Source of the DNA: Agriotes lineatus
Lineage: Eukaryota > Arthropoda > Insecta > Coleoptera > Elateridae
Direction of reading: 5' to 3'
Length of the DNA: 64,000 nt
Assembly: GCA_940337035.1 (NCBI GenBank)
Contig: OW679202.1
Location: forward strand, 22,831,224-22,895,223
A model generated the notes under the pieces. It searched no databases, had not been told where the DNA came from, and was given only the letters and a program-made list of their open reading frames with translations. A program made the position numbers and the translations under genes. Shown piece after piece: positions 55,123-64,000 of this stretch; positions within the stretch are counted from its first letter, which is position 1, and each line of letters opens with the position of its first letter.

Positions 55123-57583
55123 CAGTGTGTCCTAGATCGAGTGGGATTGCATAGGTAACTTTTTTATCATTGAAGATGGAGATTTGGTTAAATTGGCAAT
55201 GTCGAACCAGTTAAGTTATTTAAAAAAAAACTAAAAACTGTCATTTTCTTGTTTGTCAAATATCTTTGTAAGTATAAGAGATACGAAAAAAAGTTTTATA
55301 TAAAAGTCGCTGTTTTAGATGAGACCAATTTAAAATTGGTGTTGAACAAAAATTCAAGATGGCTGCTTTTGAGGTACTTGTATCAACTTCTATAAGTTAT
55401 ATGGGCGCCATATTTGATTTTTAGGTTACTGAATAGAATTTTTCATTATCTTTTCAACGATGTAAGATAACGTATGATTGAATAAAAAATACTAGTAAAA
55501 TTAATTGTTTTTACATTTTAATCAAGTAGGCTTACATGGATCAAAACAAAAACAAACATTTATTTAAAAACAAAACATAATCCTGATAATCACATGAAAT
55601 GATCAATATGCTGGCGATTGTTAGCGAAACATAGTTGACACCATTTGACGACACGACGGGTTACTTTACGCAAACTTTCTTATTGTTTTTCATCATAGCT
55701 GGTTACCTACTTGATTATACATTTAAAAAGCAATATTACGATGGTTTTTGTGGTTCAAGTACTTAGTACTGAATTAACATGTTGCTAAGTATTATAGGAA
55801 TTACATACAAAGGTTTTCTAAAATAAATTTCAACAAATTTTGTTTTGATCCATGTAAGCTTACTTGATTAAAATGTAAAAACAATTAATTTTACTGGTAT
55901 TTTTTATTAAATCATACGTTATCTTACATCGTTGAAAAGAGAATAGAAATTCTATTCAGTAACCTAAAAATCAAATAAAAAGTTTTATATAAAAGTCGCT
56001 GTTTTCGATGAGATCAATTTAAAATTGGTGTCGAACAAAAATTCAAGATGGCTGCTTTTGAGGTACTCGTGTCAACTTCCTTAAGTTATATGGGAGCAAT
56101 ATTTGATTTTTAGGTTACTGAATAGAATTTTTTATTCTCTTTTCAACGATGTAAGATAACGTATGATTGAATAAAAAATACCAGTAAAATTAATTGTTTT
56201 TACATTTAATCAAGTAGGCTTAAATGGATCCAAATAAAAACAAACAACATTTATTTAAAAACAAAACAATCCTGATAATCACATGAAATGATCAAAATGC
56301 TGGCGATTGTTAGCGAAACATAGTTGACACCATTTGACGACACGACGGGTTACTTTACGCAAACTTTCTTATTGTTTTTCATCATAGCTAGTTACCTACT
56401 TGATTATACATTTAAAAAGCAATATCACGATGGTTTTTGTGGTTCAAGTACTTAGTACTGAATTAACATGTTACTAAGTATTATAGGAATTACATACAAA
56501 GGTTTTCTAAAATAAATTTCAACTAATTTTGTTTTGATCCATGTAAGCTTACTTGATTAAAATGTAAAAACAATTAATTTTACTGGTATTTTTTATTCAA
56601 TCATACGTTATCTTACATCGTTGAAAAGAGAATAGAAATTCTATTCAGTAACCTAAAAATCAAATAAAAAGTTTTATATAAAAGTCGCTGTTTTCGATGA
56701 GATCAATTTAAAATTGGTGTCGAACAAAAATTCAAGATGGCTGCTTTTGAGGTACTCGTATCAACTTCCTTAAGTTATATGGGAGCAATATTTGATTTTT
56801 AGGTTACTGAATAGAATTTTTTATTCTCTTTTCAACGATGTAAGATAACGTATGATTGAATAAAAAATACCAGTAAAATTAATTGTTTTTACATTTTAAT
56901 CAAGTAGGCTTACATGGATCCTAACAAAAACAAACAACATTTATTTAAAAACAAAACATAATCCTGATAATCACATGAAATGATCAAAATGCTGGCGATT
57001 GTTAGCGAAACATAGTTGACACCATTTGACGACACGACGGGTTACTTTACGCAAACTTTCTTATTGTTTTTCATCATAGCTGGTTACCTACTTGATTATA
57101 CATTTAAAAAGCAATATCACGATGGTTTTTGTGGTTCAAGTACTTAGTACTGAATTAACATGTTACTAAGTATTATAGGAATTACATACAAAGGTTTTCT
57201 AAAATAAATTTCAACTAATTTTGTTTTGATCCATGTAAGCTTACTTGATTAAAATGTAAAAACAATTAATTTTACTGGTATTTTTTATTCAATCATACGT
57301 TATCTTACATCGTTTAAAAGAGAATAGAAATTCTATTCAGTAACTTAAAAATCAAATATTACTTTTTTCGTATCTCTTATACTTACAAAGATATTTGACA
57401 TACAAGATAATTACAGTTTTTAGTTTTTTACTAATAACTTTTGACTGGTTCGACATTCTGAACTTTTTCAAACAGATATTAAATCAGCATATGAAACTGG
57501 AAAACATTGGCCATTTAACCAAATCTCCATCTTCAATGATAAGAAAGTTACCCATGCAATCCCAGTCGATCTGGGACACACTG
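55123..57583. mobile_element. Mariner-type inverted-repeat element (2.46 kb) holding three tandem 0.69-kb units
   Basis: The ends CAGTGTGTCC and GGACACACTG are flanked by TA on both sides. Terminal inverted repeats of about 165 bp (GGGATTGCATAGGTAACTTT ... AGTATAAGAGATACGAAAAA) are well conserved. The interior is made wholly of the tandem array listed next. No transposase is present. Confidence 0.9.
55291..57356 (+). repeat. Tandem array, 3 x ~689 bp, each unit internally palindromic
   Basis: Units start near 55291, 55979 and 56669 with AGTTTTATATAAAAGTCGCT and are almost identical. In each, an arm (GGTTACTGAATAGAAT ... AAGTAGGCTTACATGGATC) is repeated inverted about 430 bp later (GATCCATGTAAGCTTACTT ... 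ATTCTATTCAGTAACC), with a unique core (GGCGATTGTTAGCGAAACAT, GACACGACGGGTTACTTTAC) between. No coding frame. Confidence 0.93.
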
Positions 57584-57599
57584 TATATAATTGCTTCAT

Positions 57600-57785
57600 A
57601 TGTGCCATTGGGATTTAAAGTATAATTAAATCGTAACACAAATTAAAACATGATATCGAGTCCCAAACTTTCATTTTTATCTGTTAACACACAAAAAATA
57701 AGCACACACATAATGAAATTCCACTAAATAACTTACAAACAAAATCTGATGCTTCCCGGATAGTTACATTGGACATGTACACTTA
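57600..57785. other. Short spacer, nothing recognised
   Basis: AT-rich spacer between the mariner-type element and the hairpin that follows. Confidence 0.4.
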
Positions 57786-57788
57786 CGA

Positions 57789-57983
57789 TCATTGAAAATG
57801 AACAGGGTTATGCATGTCAAATTGACTTAACCGACGTTTTGCAATTGCGTGCAACGTTATTTTATTATTACGATGAGGAGAGAGTTAGGACACACGATTC
57901 TGCTTTAGAGACAAGGGAAATTCAGAAAACGTATATGAACTACTGCAACGTTTGTTGCATAGCCCTGTTCATTTTCAATGATT
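57789..57983. repeat. Hairpin with 27-bp arms
   Basis: ATCATTGAAAATGAACAGGG near 57789 and its complement CCCTGTTCATTTTCAATGAT near 57964 frame a loop of about 140 bp. It directly precedes the left end of the DUF4806-carrying unit. Confidence 0.75.
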
Positions 57984-58929
57984 CTTTCCCAGTGAACACA
58001 ATGATCCTGTTACGTATCTGTAAAGGATCATAGAGAGAACAGTGATATGTAACTTTTGTTCTGTACAAGTAATATCTATGAAACTTTCTTGTTACTACCT
58101 TGATACAAACTTGGATATGTTACGGTGAATACGTGACCGACATGTGTCTAACATAAAACCAAGTTACTTACTTGACACATTTAAATTTATTAAAAATAAG
58201 CTTGGATATGTGCGCCGTATACGTCACCGATACGTGTCAAAAATAAAATCTACAAACTTATTTGATACATTTAAATGTAATAATATAATATTTTCTATTC
58301 TTAATATATAAACCCCAAAATTTGTTGGGTTTGTTAATTGAGACACAAATTATTTACCTACATTTTTTAAGCTCTTTATAAGTTATTGTAAAAACAAAAA
58401 TAACTAAAAAGCAAATAATACTCTTATAATCTACATGTACAAAAGTCATATGAACATTTAAAAAACTGTTTTTTATTAGGTTAATTTTTATACATATACC
58501 GAGTGTAAATATATAGTCTAAGGAATTAATACTATATAATACTATTTATCATATTCTTTAATTACGATTTAAAATACGCGCCATTAACCACAAGTCCGGA
58601 TAGTGCGGGTTTATGAGGATAGAGGGTATTTGTTTACTCTTTGTCTTTGTGCGTGTTTGATTATCCTTGGGGTGTTAATTTATTGCTTATGGTAAGTACT
58701 TATTAAAGAAAACAATAATTGTAAAACAGCTCATTCAAGTTGTGTGTGAATAACTCTCTGGAGCTACCAATTAGCTATGTAAAATACGTTATTAGATCAC
58801 AACTTCAGTAAGTTGACTCTTGCCTAACATCACTTTTTTATTTGATTGTTTTGCCTTTTACCGCCTTTTTATAGTAGGTATAGCTCAAATTTTATATTAA
58901 ATTTTATTTACTATAGTTAACATATTTAG

Positions 58930-60652
58930 CTAGCTTATACGTTGCAAGAAAATATGCTGCAGATAATACAACAACAGATAATGAAGAGAATAAAGGCCGT
59001 GGAAAACGTAAGAAGAAAAAGTCTGTGTTAGTACAAGACAACAGCAGTGAAGATGAACAATCAGATAGAAGTAAGTTTAATATTAAGAACAGTAAATCAA
59101 AGAGAATTGTTTATTTTATTCTAGGTTATTCTCCACCGCCAAAAATACCAAGGATTAAAAATACCCCAAAACTTCCAAATAATGAAAAACCGCCTGAAAT
59201 GCTCATTAATGATAATAACATTAATGAATCAGAAACTAATCCCCAGCAATTACAAGAAATTGTGGATTTATCATCTCAAAATGTTGATTTTGTTAATGCA
59301 CTTATTGCTTCTGCTCCAGTGGTGTTCCTTGATGATAATCAAGTAAATATGCAAAATGAAGCTTCTTCGTCGTCGACAGCTATGGTATCCACTCCCACAT
59401 CAAGTTCAAGTAAGTAGATTTTTACACTTCAAAAATGATTGTTGGATATTTTGTATGTCGTACATCAAATACTATCAGGTATGCAACTACATCGAATGAA
59501 GATAGTGTACTAAGTAAGTATATAGTAAATAATAATGATTCCTTAAGTTACATATAAATCAGTAACTTTTCATGTGTCATTTTTCAGCTAATAAATTTTT
59601 CCACCTGTGTTCATACATCAAATTAGCATTGCATAACATTGATGCAAGATTAAGAAAAATAGAAGAAAATAGTTGCAACTCAGCAAGAAATGAAATTTAT
59701 GATTTCAGCAAGTTTGAAGACTTAATACCAATTAATTCAAATGAAGAATTAAACAACTTTGGAGTATTTATAGAAGATGGGGCACATAAAAATTTGTTTG
59801 TGAGTAAATTTTTGTTTTATACACTCCCCTCAAAAACCGGATCAGTTTTTGATTTTTTGAAATGAAATTCTAGTTTTTCATATTACATATCTTTTCATTT
59901 TCCTGATCTTTTTAATAAAAAAATTACTAATTTGTATTATTATGTTTACTGTCATTAAGCAATATTTACATAAATATAAAATGCATATTCAGACATTTAA
60001 AAATGATCTGTTGTATAAAAATAACATTTAAAAAAATGATCTGTTTTTTTGGAGGGTAGTGTATTAGAAAATATCATGTGATCTCTTAACTTTCCAATTA
60101 GAGAAGGCTATGTCGATTACAACATTTTGGCCAGTACCTTAAACGTAGCTACGAAAGTGATGAATGAGGAAGTAACATTTATGTTATCGTAACCCAACCT
60201 CAATGTAACACATAAATGGTATAAACCAATAAACGGTCCTATGTAATTTTACGGTTATGGCCTACTCTATAACTGGAAATTTAAATGATCACATGTTATA
60301 ATGAACTTATATTTATTTTAGAAAATATTTGTGCGTTCAATAAGTGGCAAGGATTTTTGTCAACGAATTTTTAAAAGAGTGTTTACTAATAAAATGGCTA
60401 CTAAATGCAGCTGGCTTGGACAGCGAAACAATATAAGAAAATGTGATTTGAAAATTACTACAATAATTAAACGTTAGTATTTTATAATACATTTATTTAA
60501 TGAAATTATGCATTATCAAGTATATTTTAGGTGTAGTTATGTCCCAGTTCAAATATTTCAAAGAAGCAAATTTTGACATTGTGATTAGTGAATGGTTTAG
60601 GCAGGCTAAACTGCGATATTCAAGAGAAATTTCAAAACAAAACAAAGAATAA
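58930..60652 (+). CDS. DUF4806 domain protein, five 3' exons (first coding exon not found)
   Basis: Exons 58930-59070, 59125-59409, 59588-59799, 60322-60472 and 60531-60652 have GT-AG borders and fully consistent phases, giving 302 residues. Exon 1 seen: SLYVARKYAADNTTTDNEEN, then a basic stretch GRGKRKKKKSVL and acidic DNSSEDEQSD. Exon 2: proline- then serine-rich linker. Exons 3-5 form the DUF4806-type C-terminus: DARLRKIEEN, FEDLIPINSNEELNNFGVFI, IFKRVFTNKMATKCSWLGQR and ISEWFRQAKLRYSREISKQ. The usual N-terminal segment of about 85 residues with its start Met is absent. Function of the family is unknown. AATAAA overlaps the stop codon. Confidence 0.75.
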
Positions 60653-60784
60653 AATACAATATTTTTTCTTGTTATATATAATTTTGTTTTTGCTATATGT
60701 ATCACTCTATAGGTATATAACTTGTTAAATAATATAGTTACAATGTATAGTGCATTGAGTTCTCTAAATAATCAATTCCAGTTT

Positions 60785-60941
60785 AAAAAGCCACATGAGA
60801 TTGATTTGGTTGTAAAAACTCAATAAGATTTATTGCAGAGTGCAAACTTCTGTATCAACTATAAAAAGCCACATGACATTGATTTGGTTGTAAAAACTCA
60901 ATAAGATTTATTGCAGAGTGCAAACTTCTGTATCAACTATA
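60785..60941 (+). repeat. Tandem duplication, two 78-bp units
   Basis: AAAAAGCCACATGA starts each unit (60785, 60863), followed by TTGATTTGGTTGTAAAAACT and CAGAGTGCAAACTTCTG. The units differ at only one or two bases. Confidence 0.9.
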
Positions 60942-61140
60942 TCCTATTTGTGAATTTAATGATATTGAATATGTATTCGTGTTATAGGCCAACTGGCATT
61001 CTTTCAATCAGTTTATTTTTAATAATTCACTTGTATTTTATAATGTAATAAAATTATTGAATTTATTTTGGTTTTTGTTTGGATTTATCCAGTGTAAAAT
61101 AAAAAGTGCTTCAAAATGGTCACAAGAGTAACATGTAGGA

Positions 61141-61300
61141 GATGTTACATGGTTAACATATCTGTATAATAAAGTAGTAACGTATCTGAGATGTTACACA
61201 GGTGACGTATCTGTAGAGTAAAATAGCAACATATTTGAGATGTTACACAGGTGACGTATCTGTAGAGTAAAATAGCAACGTATTTGAGATGTAACGCTGG
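61141..61300 (+). repeat. Tandem repeats, three 49-bp units plus partial
   Basis: Units start near 61141, 61190 and 61239 with ATGTTACA and contain GGTGACGTATCTGTAGAGTA and GCAAC(G/A)TATTTGAG. The TGTTAC and GTATCTG words recur near both ends of the surrounding unit, which suggests subterminal transposase-binding repeats. Confidence 0.85.
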
Positions 61301-61585
61301 TGTGTACTTGATGAGGACATTGAACGTTTTTATGAAACATACATGGAATTCACATGTTACGAGTCTGACATATTCTATAGATCAGATGTTTCATATCGGT
61401 TATGTCTATCTTACGTAACTGTGTTTACTGGGTTGTGTACCTTAGGCTTTGATTAAATTTGCCAGTTTTTAATAAATATTAGGTAGTTGCTTTCAAAATA
61501 TCCAGTATTAATGCCCAATCAGCTACTGCCGATGTACTCTGAAATAAAATTTAAATAAAACACACAGTGATTCTAAAATACCAAC

Positions 61586-61846
61586 AAATTACCTTGGCTG
61601 TGAACAGTCCTTTTAGCGTTGCTCATTATTCTACACTGTAGCCTTTCTTTTCTTTAACTTTTGGTAAGAATTTTTCTTGTAACCACTTGGAAAAATGCTT
61701 GTTATTCATATCGTCATGGTAGTCGCCAGTCTTAAGGCCTGATTTAAAAATAATTAGCCCATTCGGAACAAAACCTATTTTACCGCCAGCATGCACAATA
61801 ATTAAGTGGTCTGTTTTCTGAATTAGCACTTGTCGTACAGCTCATT
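61586..61846 (-). pseudogene. DDE transposase fragment (IS630/Tc1-like insect family)
   Basis: The minus-strand frame reads KTDHLIIVHAGGKIGFVPNG, LIIFKSGLKTGDYHDDMNNK, HFSKWLQEKFLPKVKEKKGY, then a stop. A frame-shifted continuation MSNAKRTVHSQ follows, where the family usually reads 'MDNAKYHS'. The second catalytic Asp is thus lost. The family core is 'LIVxHAGxxxGFxPNAxLxFKSxxxTGDYHDxMNxxxFxxWL'. About 75 residues remain. Confidence 0.75.
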
Positions 61847-61849
61847 CTA

Positions 61850-62670
61850 ACCTATAAACAATTTTCAATCTTAAACTTGTACTTACAGTTGCAATAAAAT
61901 GCTGTAGCTCTGTAGCGTTGAAAAAACTGTTTTATAATAAATAGAAATATAAGTAGATAAAGAATGCAAAAACTAACTTATAAGCACGAAAACACAAAAA
62001 CGCAATGATATTTTCAGGTTGGTTTGTTGCTTCTGACAAGTTGTAACCACCATTCTTCCTAGAGGTAGTAAAGTCCACTTGCAAAAAGTTTATAACCATA
62101 TTTTTGTACAAAGCTCCGAATTTAGGTTATTTGCAGATTTAATATTTATGTGTACATAGTACAAACATTCCTGTGTTGTGTAAAAAAATGTGTGTAGGCC
62201 CTAACAAGAGCATTAATTGTTCTCTCCTTCCATATTACTGGCTCTTAGAAAATATCAAGACCACGCCCACAATCGTAACCACGCATAGACCACGAGTTGA
62301 AATGTTTGACCTTGGGAATTGTTCTGCTTTATTATAGAGTTATGATATGATTATGATTATGATGATGAACTTCGTGTATAAATAAATTAAGTTTTTGCTT
62401 TAACATGATTGTTTTAAACAAAATAACATAATTGGAGAACTGTAAAAATATGTAAAATAGTTAAAATGTGCCAAACAAAAAAAACTTATCGTTTGTTAAT
62501 TGTTGCTATCCCACTCAACAATGACAATTAAGAACAAAAAGAAAAAAGCCCATTTTAAAGTAAAATAAGAATGTAATCATCTTTATAACCGTTATACTAC
62601 TAACTGCGTTTAATCATGAGTTCTACGTGCTGTCTCGTGGTCTTCTGAAATACATATGCAGATTAACGAG
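61850..62670. other. Intergenic, no gene seen
   Basis: A weak minus-strand coding-like patch near 62000-62060 could belong to the transposase relic but cannot be joined. Otherwise nothing is supported. Confidence 0.4.
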
Positions 62671-62672
62671 TT

Positions 62673-63252
62673 CAGTTAAAATAATTACTTATCGGTTGAC
62701 TTTTAACTTTTGACGTTTTAATGTTAGGCATTTTACGTATAAAAGTCGGCTATGCCTATCGTCTCATAAAAGTAACGCTAGCTGATATATAGGCTACCGA
62801 GTAATATTTTGGTAAAGCGAATTGCTCATGCTACTGCCAATTGTGTACTATTTATTTTCCCTAAGTATCCATAACTTTAATTATTTTAGAATGGACTTTT
62901 TAAACGACCCGTTTTACTTGTGTGTTTGGTTTAAGTTGCACTGTGATATTTATCTGTGCTTTGTATATGTACTACCGAGTGCTCATTAAAGGAAATAATT
63001 ATACTGTCCTTTATTTATACCGGAAAATTTTATTTATGTACCCTTTTCGTTCTCTCTCTTTAGGGCACTGGTTTAGTAACGGATTTTCGACTTGTACCTT
63101 ATTTATTTAGAAAAGTGTCTGGATTAGTTGCTACTTGGCGCCCATATTTTGTAGAGTCTCCTATTTAACCCACGATCAGGTTCGGCAAAGAAGTCGACTG
63201 CCTTAACTATTCTTCTTAGTTGGCTGTCAGAATAACGAAACAAGGAAGATTT
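62673..63252 (+). mobile_element. Probable 5' LTR of an LTR retrotransposon (left border uncertain)
   Basis: The sequence just upstream of the primer-binding site contains a TATAAAAG box at 62738-62745. An LTR should end at about 63250. An AGTTA word near 62674 resembles errantivirus-type LTR starts, but without a second LTR in the window the left border is only a guess. Confidence 0.45.
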
Positions 63253-63270
63253 TGGCGCCCAACGTGGGGC
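63253..63270 (+). promoter_or_regulatory. tRNA-Lys primer-binding site of an LTR retroelement
   Basis: TGGCGCCCAACGTGGGGC is complementary over 18 nt to the 3' end of tRNA-Lys(CUU), a primer used by gypsy-type LTR elements of insects. The match begins with the TGG complementary to CCA. Confidence 0.8.
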
Positions 63271-63695
63271 GTGGTGTGTTTGTTTGTATCTTGATATAGC
63301 AGTGTGTACGTTTAGCAATGTTTTCTCGCGTTTTTCAAATTCCTTCTCAAGTCCTTTTAAACCCTCGTTTGTTTCTTTTCTTTGGTTTCATTTGAGTGAT
63401 TGCGTGGTTACGTTGTGAGTATGATATGATTTGTTGCAGGAATTTTGGGCTGTTTTAGTGAGTGGAGTTTTCAATTATTCTGAGTTTGATTGGTTGCTTT
63501 TTCTTGAAGTTTAGTGTGTTTTCAGATTTAGTGCGCTTGAGCTGTGCTGTGCTTTCGTTGTGAAAGTTGTTTTTCTTATCCTCGTCTTTTGAAGCGATGA
63601 TTTTGAGATGGGATGCGGTAGTGATGTGTTTGAGGGGATTTGCTTTTGCGGATTTTTAAAACCATCTTAGATTAGATTTAGGTTCCACGACTGCC
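63271..63695 (+). other. LTR-element leader, no gag frame before the LINE fragment
   Basis: T/G-rich sequence with no open frame. The LTR element's leader is followed directly by a minus-strand LINE piece, so either the LINE inserted into the leader or the LTR element is a fragment. Confidence 0.45.
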
Positions 63696-63699
63696 TTTT

Positions 63700-64000
63700 G
63701 CTGGCATGCTCACGTCAGCCCTTTGGAATTTTTGTACTATCGGGAGTTTTCAAGTTAGCAGGCCGACATCCGTATCTTTTACTAGACTTGCAATGCCCCG
63801 TACTAGCTTGCGGTTGTCAATAGAGTTAAGGCTCCAATCGAGTTGGTGTCTTTTACGCTCTAATGCTGGGCATTCAAAGAGGATAGGCTGTTTCATCATC
63901 CTCTTGGTATAGTCTGGAAACAGCTTCATCTCTATAGTTATTGATCCTATGCATAAATTCTCTGAATGCTCCAGTGCCGGTTAGTAGACTGACTACTTGC
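63700..64000 (-). pseudogene. Jockey/R1-like LINE C-terminal end (runs off the window)
   Basis: Minus-strand frames give SLLTGTGAFREFMHRINNYR, then (after a frame change near 63905) ETAYPLFECPALERKRHQLD, WSLNSIDNRKLVRGIASLVK and DTDVGLL. This is the CCHC-like end after RNase H in Jockey/R1-type LINEs ('LLTGHGxFxxYLxR', 'ETxxHxLFECPALxxxR'). The usual Cys/His ligands are partly lost. Confidence 0.65.

Larger units (their letters stand above)
57988..61431 (+). mobile_element. Candidate inverted-repeat-bounded unit carrying a spliced DUF4806-type gene
   Basis: The left end CCCAGTGAACACA and the right end TGTGTTTACTGGG are complementary apart from one base. Both are followed inward by a GTTACGTA word and by further TGTTAC(A/G)TATCTG-type words, which on the right form a 49-bp tandem array (61141-61287) and on the left recur near 58040 and 58120-58240. 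The spliced gene at 58930-60652 is the only content. No target duplication could be identified, and the 5' coding exon is missing, so the call is tentative. Confidence 0.45.

Noticed and set aside
55291..57356. CRISPR-like array or gene cluster because of regular repeats
   Set aside because: Units are 0.69 kb, contiguous and without spacers, inside a transposon; this is a eukaryotic tandem repeat.
61441..61627. Short spliced minus-strand gene starting MSNAKRTVHSQ
   Set aside because: The peptide is better explained as the frame-shifted continuation of the DDE transposase relic, and the next apparent exon hits a stop at once.

Overview
The window looks like a piece of an insect nuclear genome, most likely a repeat-rich, large-genome beetle. 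It is AT-rich, its genes are split by GT-AG introns from about 50 bp to more than 11 kb, and it is packed with insect-type transposable elements: Penelope-like, RTE/CR1-like and Jockey-like non-LTR, hAT, Tc1/mariner-type foldbacks, tRNA-headed SINEs, a Crypton-like recombinase and an LTR-element primer site. No bacterial-style operon, CRISPR array or rRNA gene is seen. The order assignment is inference from repeat content.

One clear host gene dominates. A plus-strand gene of the LMO7 family (Drosophila member: smash/Smallish) runs from about 15.99 kb to 42.14 kb. I reconstruct eleven exons whose splice phases all agree. They encode about 1,420 residues: a short first coding exon, a DUF4757-type basic helical region, a very long disordered segment, a proline-rich tract, seven degenerate YRKS(M/V)P repeats, and a C-terminal LIM domain ending in a class I PDZ-binding-like tail (Ser-Cys-Val). 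Its introns hold most of the mobile DNA in the first two thirds of the window. The first intron (6.7 kb) carries a GC-rich tandem array, a mariner-type foldback and older repeats. The last large intron (11.6 kb) carries two Penelope-like elements and several MITEs, and is bracketed near both exon edges by an inverted repeat.

Upstream (1-15.9 kb) is intergenic sequence with decayed LINE pieces, a 1.1-kb foldback with TA target duplications, a tRNA-headed SINE, an hAT MITE and a CCGT/CTGT microsatellite. Downstream (42.2-64 kb) lie an hAT element with a perfect 8-bp target duplication and nested palindromes, a 5'-truncated RTE-like reverse transcriptase, a second hAT relic, a spliced Crypton-like recombinase fragment, a mariner-type element holding three tandem 0.69-kb repeats, a spliced DUF4806-type gene that may lie inside its own inverted-repeat-bounded unit, a decayed DDE transposase, an LTR-element primer-binding site and a LINE tail that runs off the end.

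The most unusual signal is a set of hammerhead-ribozyme-like motifs in the inverted terminal repeats of both Penelope-like elements, and again in a 0.5-kb palindrome with no coding sequence. The conserved core stays the same while stem I and stem II change in a compensating way between the three families. The DUF4806-carrying unit and the YRKSMP repeat block are the next most interesting items.
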